Positions 8,320-15,343 are shown, counted from the stretch's first letter. The stretch is DNA of 19,379 nucleotides from Rubrobacter_F sp035642415 (GCA_035642415.1 DASQSI010000101.1:1-19379); one strand, 5' to 3'. The notes: generated by a model not told the origin, from the sequence alone. Numbers and translations are program-made.

Positions 8320-9528
8320 TTGGCTTCGAAGCTAGTCTACGGGATTGACGTTGGCACCACGAAGATAGTGGCCATAGCCGGCCGGGCGGATGAGCGGCGG
8401 GGATGGGTCGAGGTCTTGAGCGTGGCGGAGGCGCCGAGCTATGGCTTAAAGCGCGGCGTGGTAGTGGATCGGGAGGCGGCGACCGAGTCCGTAGCCGAAG
8501 CGATCGAAGCGTGCGGAGGGATCTTGCGCGGTACGCCAGTTATTGTGGGTATCGCAGGCAGCCACATCTCCTCGTTCAATACCGAAGTCACGCTCCTTAA
8601 CCGGAGCCGCAATCGCACTATCACCGAACGGTTTATCGGGAAACTTGAGGCTGAGGCCCGGCGGGTCGAGCTCGGAGAAGGCGAAAGGGTAGTCCACGTT
8701 GTCCCCCGCTCGTTCGTCCTCGATGGTACCGAGGGGGTCAAGCAGCCGCTAGGTCTCGCCGGCAGAAAGGTGACAATGCGGGCACACGTCGTGAGCGGTG
8801 CAATCTCAAGCATCCAGAACCTCCTCGCGGCGGTCGGCGACTGCGGCGTCAAGGTCTCTCGCGTGGTTTTGGAACCTTTGGCCTCGAGCGAAGCTTGTCT
8901 CCTTGATGAGGATCGCGGGCTAGGTGTCGCCCTTATAGATATCGGCGGTGGCACGACCGATATAGCTACCTTTATACGGAATACCCTAACCCATACCGCC
9001 GTGATCCCCATCGGTGGGGAGAGCTTTTCCTCAGATGTTGCATACGGCTTAAAGGTTTCCTTCGAGATCGCAGACGAGCTCAAGCTCAAGTACGGGAACG
9101 TGCTCTCCCATACCGTAGACGATGTGGCCGCCGTTCATATCGGTGGCAAGTACTACAACGCTCGCTTCATGAGCCAGATCCTCGAGTACCGTGCTCGTGA
9201 GGTCCTCGAGTATACCCGTGAATCCCTGGACAAGGCCCGGGTCCTGAACCTCCTGCCCGGAGGCGTCGTTCTGACCGGTGGCGGTTCGCTTTTGGAGGGC
9301 ATGGGCGCACTAGCAGAAAAGATTCTTGGTATGCGTACCAGAATCTCCGCTCCCCTCAGGGTAAAGGGAAATACTGAACCTGTACAACAGCCTCAGTATT
9401 CAACCGCCGTAGGTCTGCTATACTTCGCCGCGAAAAAGACTGACCTTAGAGCGAAGAGTAAAGGTGCAGACCAGGTCAGTTTTGGTAGCATAGTGGCGGC
9501 AGTGAAGGGATGGTTCCGGGGAAGATAG
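8320..9528 (+). CDS. ftsA: Cell division protein FtsA, actin-like Z-ring membrane tether
   Basis: FtsA is a cytoplasmic actin-family ATPase that anchors FtsZ to the membrane and recruits later division proteins. From TTG 8320 it has 402 residues and starts MASKLVYGIDVGTTK, placing the phosphate-1 loop where the family expects it. The SHS2 (1C) region follows, then phosphate-2 DIGGGTTD (207-214) and the adenosine motif VVLTGGGSLLEG (316-327). The last 17 residues (FGSIVAAVKGWFRGR) look like the amphipathic membrane-targeting helix. The reading frame stays open upstream to ATG 8215 inside ftsQ, but those 35 residues do not resemble FtsA. The ribosome site before 8320 is weak, so translation may depend on coupling with ftsQ, whose stop is 10 bases upstream. 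Confidence 0.94.
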   Translation: MASKLVYGIDVGTTKIVAIAGRADERRGWVEVLSVAEAPSYGLKRGVVVDREAATESVAEAIEACGGILRGTPVIVGIAGSHISSFNTEVTLLNRSRNRTITERFIGKLEAEARRVELGEGERVVHVVPRSFVLDGTEGVKQPLGLAGRKVTMRAHVVSGAISSIQNLLAAVGDCGVKVSRVVLEPLASSEACLLDEDRGLGVALIDIGGGTTDIATFIRNTLTHTAVIPIGGESFSSDVAYGLKVSFEIADELKLKYGNVLSHTVDDVAAVHIGGKYYNARFMSQILEYRAREVLEYTRESLDKARVLNLLPGGVVLTGGGSLLEGMGALAEKILGMRTRISAPLRVKGNTEPVQQPQYSTAVGLLYFAAKKTDLRAKSKGADQVSFGSIVAAVKGWFRGR

Positions 9529-9535
9529 CCCGGAT

Positions 9536-9552
9536 AGCGCCTTTTAGGCGCT
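9536..9552 (+). other. Perfect hairpin in the ftsA-ftsZ gap
   Basis: AGCGCCT (9536-9542) and AGGCGCT (9546-9552) form a perfect 7-bp inverted repeat around a TTT triloop. The 55-base gap (9529-9583) otherwise holds two copies of AGAAGGG (9567-9573 and 9576-9582) ahead of the ftsZ ATG. No T-run follows the stem, so it does not look like an intrinsic terminator. It could be an mRNA processing or stability element that sets FtsA:FtsZ ratios, or simply chance. Confidence 0.5.
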
Positions 9553-9583
9553 GTGAGAGCAGGCGAAGAAGGGTTAGAAGGGT

Positions 9584-10642
9584 ATGTTGGATGCGGGAAC
9601 GAGCTATCTGGCGGTAATCAAAGTTGTCGGTATAGGCGGTGGGGGCACCAACGCTGTAAATCGCATGATCAACTCCGGTCTATCGGGGGTCGAGTTTATC
9701 GCGGTCAATACGGATGCGCAGGCTCTTCAGATGTGTGACGCAGACATGAAGATCCACATCGGAGAGAAGCTTACCCGGGGCTTAGGAGCTGGGGCGGACC
9801 CGAAGCTTGGCCTGGAGGCCGCCGAGGAAAGCAAGGCAGAGATCGAGGAGGCTTTGAGGGACGCGGACATGGTCTTCGTGACGGCCGGAAAAGGCGGCGG
9901 CACGGGTACGGGAGCAGCGCCCGTGGTAGCGAAGATCGCGCGAGAAGCTAATGCGCTCACGGTTGGGGTCGTGACACGGCCGTTCTCGTTTGAGGGACGG
10001 CGCCGTTCGACGTACGCCGAGGAAGGGATCAAACGTCTTAAGGAGAACGTAGACTCTCTTATCATCATCCCGAACGACCGTTTATTGCAGGTGGCCGAAA
10101 AGCGCACTAGCATGATGGATGCCTTCAAGATGGCCGATGACGTGTTGCGCAAGGGCGTTCAAGGGATTACGGACCTCATCACGGTGCCGGGGCTCATAAA
10201 CCTTGACTTTGCGGATGTGCGTACGATTATGCAGAACTCGGGGTCGGCTTTGATGGGCATTGGCGAGTCGAGCAGCGAGACCCGGGCTGCCGAGGCGGCG
10301 CGGGCGGCGATCTCGAGCCCCTTGCTCGAGGCGAGCATCGAGGGAGCGACCGGTATTATCCTGAATATCACGGGGGGCAACGACCTCGGGCTCTTTGAGG
10401 TCAACGAGGCCGCAGAGATCGTGCACAACGCTGCCCACCAGGACGCGAATTTGATTTTCGGCGCCGTTGTGGACGAGACTTTCGGCGAGCGCGTGAGCGT
10501 GACCGTCATCGCCACAGGCTTCGACCAGCGCCTCGCGAACCGACGCCGCGAGGAGCAGATGGTCTCAGAACCACACGAGGAGGCGCCATCCCAGCCAGAG
10601 GGTGATGTCCTCGACATCCCGGCCTTTCTCCGGCGCCGCTAG
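9584..10642 (+). CDS. ftsZ: Cell division protein FtsZ, tubulin-like GTPase
   Basis: FtsZ polymerises with GTP into the cytokinetic ring. The 352-residue protein has a short N-terminal tail, GIGGGGTNAVN (16-26), the tubulin signature GGGTGTG (104-110), NDRLLQ and the T7 catalytic loop N206-L-D208-F-A-D211. A short charged linker follows, of roughly 25 residues, ending in the conserved C-terminal peptide DIPAFLRRR that binds FtsA and SepF in other bacteria. ATG 9584 is chosen because AGAAGGG (9567-9573) lies 10 bases upstream and the length fits. The start is 55 bases past ftsA with a hairpin between, a wider gap than most others here. The linker is much shorter than in many actinobacteria. 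Confidence 0.98.
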   Translation: MLDAGTSYLAVIKVVGIGGGGTNAVNRMINSGLSGVEFIAVNTDAQALQMCDADMKIHIGEKLTRGLGAGADPKLGLEAAEESKAEIEEALRDADMVFVTAGKGGGTGTGAAPVVAKIAREANALTVGVVTRPFSFEGRRRSTYAEEGIKRLKENVDSLIIIPNDRLLQVAEKRTSMMDAFKMADDVLRKGVQGITDLITVPGLINLDFADVRTIMQNSGSALMGIGESSSETRAAEAARAAISSPLLEASIEGATGIILNITGGNDLGLFEVNEAAEIVHNAAHQDANLIFGAVVDETFGERVSVTVIATGFDQRLANRRREEQMVSEPHEEAPSQPEGDVLDIPAFLRRR

Positions 10643-10663
10643 CTCGAAGCGCTCGTACCTGCG

Positions 10664-11386
10664 ATGAGCAGCGACTCAGCGGGGACGGATGAGCGCATCC
10701 GGGATCGGCTGTGTGTTGTGCGAGAGCGTGTTGCCGAGGCTTTGCGCAAAAGCGAACGGAGGCTAGATGAGACTAAGATACTCATCGCCAGCAAGTACTA
10801 CACGCTAGAGCAGATTGCCGTGCTCGCCGATGCCGGGGCCCAGCTTCTGGGAGAGAACAGGGCCGAGGACCTCCTGGAAAAGCAAAAGGTTTTTGGGGAT
10901 GCGTTCGAGTGGCACTTTATTGGCCACCTTCAGCGTCGCAAGGTCAGACAAGTCACCGGAAATGCGAGGCTCGTGCACTCCGTCGATTCGCCGAAGCTTA
11001 TCGAAGAACTCGCCAAATGGGCGCCGGAAGAAGGTGTCGAAATACTCATTCAAGTCAACGTTAGCGGGGAGAAGTCGAAGTACGGGGTCGAGGAAGCCGA
11101 GATTGAGCCATTGCTCTGGAGTGCTGCAAAGACGGACGGGAAGGTACGTGCGCGAGGGTTCATGACGCTAGCGCCCCTGGTTGAACAGGCGGAAGATGTG
11201 CGTTATGTTTTCGCAAGATTGCGTACGATTGGTGATAGCCTAAAAGATAGTTGGGGTCCATGCTTTGACCTTTCGGAGCTTTCGATGGGTATGAGCAACG
11301 ACTATCAGGTGGCTGTCGAAGAAGGGGCTACCATTATCAGGGTAGGGCGGGCGATGATCGAAGATACCGAAGAGGCCCGTTCGTGA
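10664..11386 (+). CDS. yggS: YggS/PipY-family pyridoxal phosphate homeostasis protein
   Basis: This family consists of single-domain, alanine-racemase-fold PLP-binding proteins that buffer PLP and affect amino acid metabolism; no robust enzyme activity is known. The 240-residue protein has the PLP lysine in IASKYYT (K44), where most members read AVSK-T, then LGENRAEDLLEK (62-73), WHFIGHLQRRKV (83-94), QVNVSGEKSKYG, LSMGMSNDY and IIRVGRAMI. All of these are family hallmarks. ATG 10664 lies 21 bases after the ftsZ stop in the same frame and has no clear Shine-Dalgarno sequence. No other start is available because the ftsZ stop closes the frame. The yggS-sepF arrangement is common in Gram-positive bacteria and cyanobacteria. 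Confidence 0.94.
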   Translation: MSSDSAGTDERIRDRLCVVRERVAEALRKSERRLDETKILIASKYYTLEQIAVLADAGAQLLGENRAEDLLEKQKVFGDAFEWHFIGHLQRRKVRQVTGNARLVHSVDSPKLIEELAKWAPEEGVEILIQVNVSGEKSKYGVEEAEIEPLLWSAAKTDGKVRARGFMTLAPLVEQAEDVRYVFARLRTIGDSLKDSWGPCFDLSELSMGMSNDYQVAVEEGATIIRVGRAMIEDTEEARS

Positions 11387-11395
11387 GGAGGATGG

Positions 11396-11974
11396 ATGGG
11401 AATTAGAGATTACCTGGAGCGTGTTGCTGCGTGGTTTGGCTTCGGGGTCAACGAAGAAGACTACTACGATGAGGAAGAAGAGAGGCCATCCTATGCGAAG
11501 GATCGCTATGCAGGCGACGCTTCAAGCGCCGACCCAGGCCCTACGGTTCGCCGTCTTGGGCGAACGGAACGTTCCTCAGCGTTCGGTGCTTCTTTGGGCG
11601 ACCTCTTTAGTAGAGAAGGCTCGGACCGGGACCGTTCCTATAGTGCTGGAGCGAGCGGTTCTCACCTTCGACCCGTCCCCGACAGCCAGATCCCACAGAC
11701 CAGGGTAAGCGTTATAGAGCCGTCTAGCTTCAACGACGCGCAGGCTTTAGCCGATCGCTTCAAGCGTCAGCAGCCCGTGATCCTAAACCTCCAGAACGCC
11801 GACGGGGAGCTTAGCCGCCGGATGGTGGACTTCTGTGCTGGTCTGACCTACGGCCTCGACGGTCAGATACAGACCGTCGCGAACCGGGTCTTTCTCTTGA
11901 CGCCGCGCAACGTCGAGGTCTCGGCCGAGGAGCGCAAGCGGCTTGCGGAACGGGCATTCTTCAATCAGCTCTAA
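11396..11974 (+). CDS. sepF: Cell division protein SepF
   Basis: SepF bundles FtsZ filaments and tethers them to the membrane; in actinobacteria it is the main or an additional Z-ring anchor. The 192-residue protein has an N-terminal amphipathic stretch (MGIRDYLERVAAWFGFG, likely the membrane-binding helix), then a low-complexity acidic and Arg/Ser-rich linker (about 18-100). The conserved SepF/DUF552 core follows at about 103-176: TRVSVIEPSSFNDAQ, RQQPVILNL, RRMVDFCAGLTYGLDG and FLLTP. It ends with a charged helix. The start has GAGGAGG (11385-11391) 4 bases upstream of ATG 11396; a second ATG at 11392 is out of frame. yggS ends 9 bases before. SepF and FtsA are both encoded here, so this cell may have two FtsZ tethers. 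Confidence 0.95.
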   Translation: MGIRDYLERVAAWFGFGVNEEDYYDEEEERPSYAKDRYAGDASSADPGPTVRRLGRTERSSAFGASLGDLFSREGSDRDRSYSAGASGSHLRPVPDSQIPQTRVSVIEPSSFNDAQALADRFKRQQPVILNLQNADGELSRRMVDFCAGLTYGLDGQIQTVANRVFLLTPRNVEVSAEERKRLAERAFFNQL

Positions 11975-11978
11975 GGCC

Positions 11979-12767
11979 TTGGAGAGGATAGGCATCATCG
12001 GGGCGGGTAAGATAGGAGGTTCGCTCGTCGCTCGTCTCTCGGCTTCCAAAGACTTCTACCTTACGGTCAGCGACGCCCGCACAGAACGGTTGGAACTCTT
12101 CGACGAAGAGTATAGGGTCAAGACTACCCCGTCGAACAAGGAGGCTGTCGAAGACAGCGACCTGTTTATAATCGCGGTCAAGCCTTGGGACATGACGCCG
12201 ATACTCGAAGAGGTCTCGCCTGTTATCGAGGGCACGGAGAAGGTGGTAGTGAGCGTGGCTGCAGGCGTCTCGATCTCAGAGATAGCCGAGGGCTTGCCCG
12301 AAGGAACGTCGATCTTGCGGGTGATGCCAAACGTATGCGCGGCGGTGGGCCTCGGAACCGCAGTCGTGGCCGCAAACAGTCCGGGCGAAGTGTATCTATC
12401 GACGGTGATCAACATCTTCCGGCATGTGGGCGACGTGATAGAGCTGCCGGAGCGGCTCTTTGACGCTGCAACGGCGCTCCACGGCTCGGGGCCGGCGTAT
12501 GTAGCGCTTTTTGCGGATGCCTTGGTACAGGCCGGGGTGCGGGAGGGTATCCCGCGCGACGTAGCTAGGAGGCTCGTCAACGGAACCATAGCGGGGACGG
12601 CGGTATTGCTCAAAGAAAGGTCGACGCATCAGATCCGGGATGAAGTCACCACGCCCGGCGGGACAACGGCGGCGGCCTTCGCGGCGATGGAGAAGGCGGG
12701 TTTCGCCGCGGCGGTGTACGACGGAGTAGAGGCCGCCACCGAGCGGGCCCGGAGGCTAGCAGATTGA
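11979..12767 (+). CDS. proC: Pyrroline-5-carboxylate reductase ProC
   Basis: ProC catalyses NAD(P)H-dependent reduction of 1-pyrroline-5-carboxylate to proline, the last step of proline synthesis, in the cytoplasm. From TTG 11979 it has 262 residues and opens with the Rossmann motif GIIGAGKIGG (5-14). It continues with AVKPWDM (66-72), SVAAGVSI (92-99), RVMPNVCAAVGLG (114-126) and the dimer-domain signature HGSGPAYVALFADAL (168-182), and ends with the active-site segment EVTTPGGTT (222-230). A reading from TTG 11943 would add 12 residues within sepF that do not fit the family. The start lies 4 bases after the sepF stop. A proline enzyme inside a division cluster is unexpected by function, though sepF-proC neighbours are known in cyanobacteria. 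Confidence 0.95.
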   Translation: MERIGIIGAGKIGGSLVARLSASKDFYLTVSDARTERLELFDEEYRVKTTPSNKEAVEDSDLFIIAVKPWDMTPILEEVSPVIEGTEKVVVSVAAGVSISEIAEGLPEGTSILRVMPNVCAAVGLGTAVVAANSPGEVYLSTVINIFRHVGDVIELPERLFDAATALHGSGPAYVALFADALVQAGVREGIPRDVARRLVNGTIAGTAVLLKERSTHQIRDEVTTPGGTTAAAFAAMEKAGFAAAVYDGVEAATERARRLAD

Positions 12768-13132
12768 CGGTGCTGATGTCGAAGACGGCCTTTCTCTTCA
12801 TCGTACTGCAGACGTTTGGGTACAGCATAAGTCTGCTGCTTACGAGCGCGGTGAACTACGCGTACTACATAATGCTCGGGTTCATAATAGCGTGGGTCGT
12901 GATCAGCTGGTTCCCAAGTTACCCTTCGACGCGGTTCTTTCAGATAATATACGACGCTGTCAGGGGGGTGGTTGATCCCATCCTGGCACCGTTAAACCGG
13001 CGGATACCGCCGTTGAAAATCGGCGGTTTCGCGCTGAGCCTGGCGCCGATCATTGCCATCTTCGGCCTCTCCATAGGGCGGACGCTTCTGTTGATAATCA
13101 TTAACCAGTTTATACGACCTGTTACGGGGTGA
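12764..13132 (+). CDS. yggT: YggT-family membrane protein
   Basis: YggT proteins are small integral membrane proteins of unclear function found beside sepF, and they have been linked to osmotic tolerance and division. This 122-residue member has a hydrophobic N-terminal stretch (about 5-30), a segment leading into VISWFPSYP (about 35-55), a polar middle with the family segment VVDPILAPLNRRIPP, and a final hydrophobic stretch around 95-117. It is slightly longer than the usual 90-100 residues, due to the N-terminus. TTG 12764 is chosen because GGAGG (12751-12755) is 8 bases upstream; GTG 12770 and ATG 12776 are in-frame alternatives. The start shares TTGA with the proC stop. Confidence 0.9.
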   Translation: MTVLMSKTAFLFIVLQTFGYSISLLLTSAVNYAYYIMLGFIIAWVVISWFPSYPSTRFFQIIYDAVRGVVDPILAPLNRRIPPLKIGGFALSLAPIIAIFGLSIGRTLLLIIINQFIRPVTG

Positions 13133-13133
13133 T
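13126..13133 (+). promoter_or_regulatory. Ribosome binding site favouring the TTG start of divIVA
   Basis: GGGGTGAT matches the extended Shine-Dalgarno sequence (core GGTGAT) and ends 4 bases before TTG 13138. It spans the alternative GTG 13129 start and the yggT stop, so it supports TTG 13138. Confidence 0.5.
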
Positions 13134-13137
13134 TCCA

Positions 13138-14040
13138 TTGGCTATTCGACCAGCAGACATCAGGCGCAAAGAGTTCAAGGGCGGCTTCCGCGGCTACGAC
13201 GCCAACCAAGTGGACGATTTCCTTGACTCAATAGCGGACGAGTTCGAGCGCCTGTTCTCCGAGAACCGACGCCTGACAGAGGAGGTGGGGTCCCTTAGGG
13301 AGCGTCTCGGACAGTTTGAGGAGCTTGAGGACTCGATTCGGACGGCTCTGGTGCATGCCGAGCAGGTTTCACAGGACCTCCGCCAGAATGCAAACAAGGA
13401 GGCGGAGCTGATCATCCGCGAGGCAAAGGAACGCGCACACCGGATCCTGGCCGACTCCTCGGGCCGGGTCGAGCGGGTGCAGGATTCCTACGAAGTACTC
13501 CGCAAGGCCAAGCAGGACTTCGCCAACGACTTTCGCCGTCTCCTCAAGGGTTATCTTGACGTGATGGACAACATCGATGTTGCCTCGGCCAAGGAGATAG
13601 AAGCCTCCTTGCGCGAACGCCTCGACCTTGAGTCTGTCACCGCCGCGCGGGAGGCTGCCGAGAACCGCGGTAGGACCTACGAAGATACCGTCGCCGGCAC
13701 TGAGGTGGGGGACAGCGAAACCACCCGACACATAGATACCGTCGCGACGCCGGCCGGCGATACGACTAGCGGGCTTGGCCCGGAGCCCGAGATCCAAGAA
13801 CCGGAGGTGGAACCTTCCAGCGCTCAGGACTCGCCCGAACAAGAGCGCGCGGCCAGGGAGGCAGCCACAGCTCCGAGGCCCACTGATGCTGCTGAGGAGG
13901 TGGACCGCGAGGAGCCCATGCCGACTAGAGAAAGCCGCGTCGCCGACGACTTCTTCGGTCAGGGTGACCCGCGGCAAGACACTGAGGAAGAGCGCAAGCT
14001 CTTCCGGGCAAGCCGCTTTCTGCGCCGGCGTGACGACTGA
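13138..14040 (+). CDS. divIVA: DivIVA/Wag31-family polar and septal coiled-coil protein
   Basis: DivIVA proteins bind negatively curved membrane at septa and poles and recruit growth or division partners; in actinobacteria they drive polar growth. The 300-residue protein starts MAIRPADIRRKEFKGGFRGYDANQVDDFLD, written here in parts: PADIRRKEF then GYDANQVDDFLD, the lipid-binding domain. Heptad-like coiled coil follows to about 165. Residues about 170-285 are Pro/Glu/Thr/Ala-rich and likely disordered. The end is basic, with FLRRR at 294-298, echoing the FtsZ C-terminus. TTG 13138 gives the family N-terminus; GTG 13129 would add three residues and overlap yggT. The sepF-yggT-divIVA order is standard for Gram-positives. 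Confidence 0.93.
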   Translation: MAIRPADIRRKEFKGGFRGYDANQVDDFLDSIADEFERLFSENRRLTEEVGSLRERLGQFEELEDSIRTALVHAEQVSQDLRQNANKEAELIIREAKERAHRILADSSGRVERVQDSYEVLRKAKQDFANDFRRLLKGYLDVMDNIDVASAKEIEASLRERLDLESVTAAREAAENRGRTYEDTVAGTEVGDSETTRHIDTVATPAGDTTSGLGPEPEIQEPEVEPSSAQDSPEQERAAREAATAPRPTDAAEEVDREEPMPTRESRVADDFFGQGDPRQDTEEERKLFRASRFLRRRDD

Positions 14041-14338
14041 GGACTTCGTCCGGCCTACACAGGGCGGAGCCTACGTGAAGATACGCGTCTCGCCCGGGTC
14101 GAAGAGCACCGCGCTTAGAGGATCGTACGGGAAGGAAGCTCTCAGGCTTTCCGTCGCCGCACCGCCCGTAGGTGGCAGGGCCAACGACGAGGCTGAACGC
14201 TACCTGGCCACTCTGATCGGGGTTGAGAAAACACGGGTCGCGGTGGTCAAAGGAGCGTTGAGCCGGGATAAGCTCCTCTTCGTGGAAGGGGCGAAGCCGG
14301 AGGAGATCCGGGAAGGTTTGGCGAACCTCGTCCGTTAA
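14030..14338 (+). CDS. DUF167 (YggU-family) protein
   Basis: This small protein belongs to the YggU/DUF167 family, whose biochemical role is unknown. From GTG 14030 it has 102 residues. Visible family features are an opening strand VKIRVSPGSKST (16-27), then LRLSVAAPPVGGRANDEAERYLA, where PPVGGRANDE (45-54) is the most conserved part, and VVKGALSRDK (72-81). The frame is open upstream through divIVA to 13775, but that part does not resemble the family. GTG 14075 is possible but would remove part of the first strand. The start overlaps the divIVA end by 11 bases and lacks a clear ribosome site, so translation may be coupled. DUF167 genes are often found in the yggT/divIVA neighbourhood. Confidence 0.85.
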   Translation: MTTEDFVRPTQGGAYVKIRVSPGSKSTALRGSYGKEALRLSVAAPPVGGRANDEAERYLATLIGVEKTRVAVVKGALSRDKLLFVEGAKPEEIREGLANLVR

Positions 14339-14360
14339 CCGAGGGGACGAGAACCGCGAC

Positions 14361-15257
14361 TTGGGCGCTGCCATACAAAGCTTCGAGGTCGCGCCCGGAG
14401 AGGTGGGGGAGCGCCTGGACAAGGTTGTTGCGTGGCGTCTTGGTGTAAGCCGGAGCGCGGCGCGTCGTATGATCGAAGAGGGTCTTGTGCAGGTCGGTGG
14501 TAGTAAGGTCGCCCCGGCTCGCAAGGCGCGTGATGGGGAACGGATCGAAGCTCGGCTTGTCGGGAAGGCGCTTGCATCCGAAGACATACCTGTCCCAGTG
14601 GTCTTCGAGGACGAGCACCTCTTGGTGGTGGACAAGCCCGCGGGACTCGTGGTGCACCCTGGGGCAGGGAACCGTTCGGGCACGCTGGTCAATGCCCTCC
14701 TAAGCAGGGGCATCGAGGGGGGAGAGGATCCGGAGCGACCGGGGGTGGTGCATCGCCTAGACCGGGATACCTCAGGCCTCATGGTGCTGGCCAAGGGTGA
14801 AGGGACTTACTCGGGGCTCGTGGCAGCGCTTTCTGCGCGGCATGTGAGACGCGTTTACCGAGCTATCGTGGTCGGAAAGGGGCTGCCTGAAACGGGGACG
14901 ATCGACTCGCCGGTGGGGAGAGACCCCGCCAACCCGACCTTGATGGCCGTAGGGGCCGGGAAGACGGCGGTAACGCACTTCAAGGTCGTGCATCGGGCCG
15001 CAGGATACACGATGCTGCGCGTGCGTCTGGAGACGGGGCGAACGCACCAGATCCGGGTTCACTTCTCTGCGATCGGGCACCCCGTCTACGCCGATCCCCT
15101 CTACGGTAAGCCCGTCCCGGGTCGGCGCCTGTGGCTTCACGCCGAACGCCTCGCCTTCTTCCATCCCATAACGGGCGAGGCGCTGGAGTTTGAGAGCCCC
15201 ATTCCTTCGGATCTCCGCGAGGCGGCCCGGGAGCTGGATGCAAGCTTACCCGCTTGA
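14361..15257 (+). CDS. rluD: RluD-family 23S rRNA pseudouridine synthase
   Basis: This enzyme isomerises uridine to pseudouridine, probably in helix 69 of 23S rRNA as RluD does, though the exact target cannot be read from sequence. The 298-residue protein has an N-terminal S4 RNA-binding domain (ERLDKVVAWRLGVSRSAARRM, about 17-37, continuing to about 66). The RluA-type catalytic domain follows. LVVDKPAGLVVHP is at 88-100, HRLDRDTSGL at 131-140 with catalytic D134, and RLETGRTHQIRVH further on. TTG 14361 is 22 bases after the DUF167 stop; GAGGGG (14341-14346) lies 14 bases upstream, rather far. A homologue (ylyB) precedes pyrR in Bacillus subtilis, usually after lspA, which is absent here. Confidence 0.94.
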   Translation: MGAAIQSFEVAPGEVGERLDKVVAWRLGVSRSAARRMIEEGLVQVGGSKVAPARKARDGERIEARLVGKALASEDIPVPVVFEDEHLLVVDKPAGLVVHPGAGNRSGTLVNALLSRGIEGGEDPERPGVVHRLDRDTSGLMVLAKGEGTYSGLVAALSARHVRRVYRAIVVGKGLPETGTIDSPVGRDPANPTLMAVGAGKTAVTHFKVVHRAAGYTMLRVRLETGRTHQIRVHFSAIGHPVYADPLYGKPVPGRRLWLHAERLAFFHPITGEALEFESPIPSDLREAARELDASLPA

Positions 15258-15282
15258 CGCGGCCTTACCCTTCTGATAGCTT
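15254..15282 (+). promoter_or_regulatory. Candidate sigma-70-type promoter for the pyr operon
   Basis: TTGACG (15254-15259, overlapping the rluD stop) and TAGCTT (15277-15282) are 17 bases apart. The -10 fits the TAnnnT pattern common in actinobacteria. A transcript starting near 15289 would include the whole PyrR-binding loop. The alternative pair TTGAAT (15281-15286) with CTTTAA (15304-15309) would remove the loop's lower stem and is less attractive. This is pattern matching only. Confidence 0.35.
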
Positions 15283-15302
15283 GAATTAGAAACCAAGACC
15301 GA

Positions 15303-15332
15303 CCTTTAACGGCGTCCAGCGAGGCGCGAAGG
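15303..15332 (+). promoter_or_regulatory. PyrR-binding RNA stem-loop overlapping the pyrR ribosome site
   Basis: TCCAGCGAGGC (15315-15325) matches the conserved PyrR-binding core UCCNGNGAGGY. The fold is G12-C27, C13-G26, G14-C25, U15-G24 and C16-G23 (last two digits of 153xx), closing a CAGCGA hexaloop that fits CNGNGA. A 5' bulge AACG (15308-15311) separates this from a lower stem pairing CCTTT (15303-15307) with GAAGG (15328-15332). Bulge side, U-G pair and hexaloop all follow the known Bacillus element. The lower stem includes AAGG of the Shine-Dalgarno. With no terminator hairpin or T-run, translational repression by UMP-bound PyrR, as reported for Mycobacterium smegmatis, is the likely mechanism. 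Confidence 0.75.
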
Positions 15333-15335
15333 AGG
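15329..15335 (+). promoter_or_regulatory. Shine-Dalgarno sequence of pyrR
   Basis: AAGGAGG lies 8 bases before TTG 15344, a near-perfect site that fixes the pyrR start. Its first four bases are paired in the PyrR-binding loop. Confidence 0.8.
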
Positions 15336-15343
15336 CAACAGGT

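Noticed and set aside
8439..9089. Minus-strand open frame (216 codons) opposite ftsA
   Set aside because: It is a Ser/Arg/Pro/Thr-rich shadow frame inside ftsA, with no independent gene signals.
9536..9580. ftsA-ftsZ hairpin as an intrinsic terminator
   Set aside because: No T-run follows the stem, and ftsZ would be cut off from the operon. Kept only as an unassigned hairpin.
13925..14794. Long minus-strand open frame (289 codons) opposite divIVA, DUF167 and rluD
   Set aside because: It spans three well-supported + strand genes, has low-complexity Ser/Arg/Pro composition, and matches no family I recognise. It is a typical GC-rich antisense shadow.
15258..15343. Terminator-type pyr attenuator before pyrR
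   Set aside because: There is no terminator stem plus T-run and no competing antiterminator in the 86-base leader. The loop overlaps the ribosome site instead, which fits translational control.
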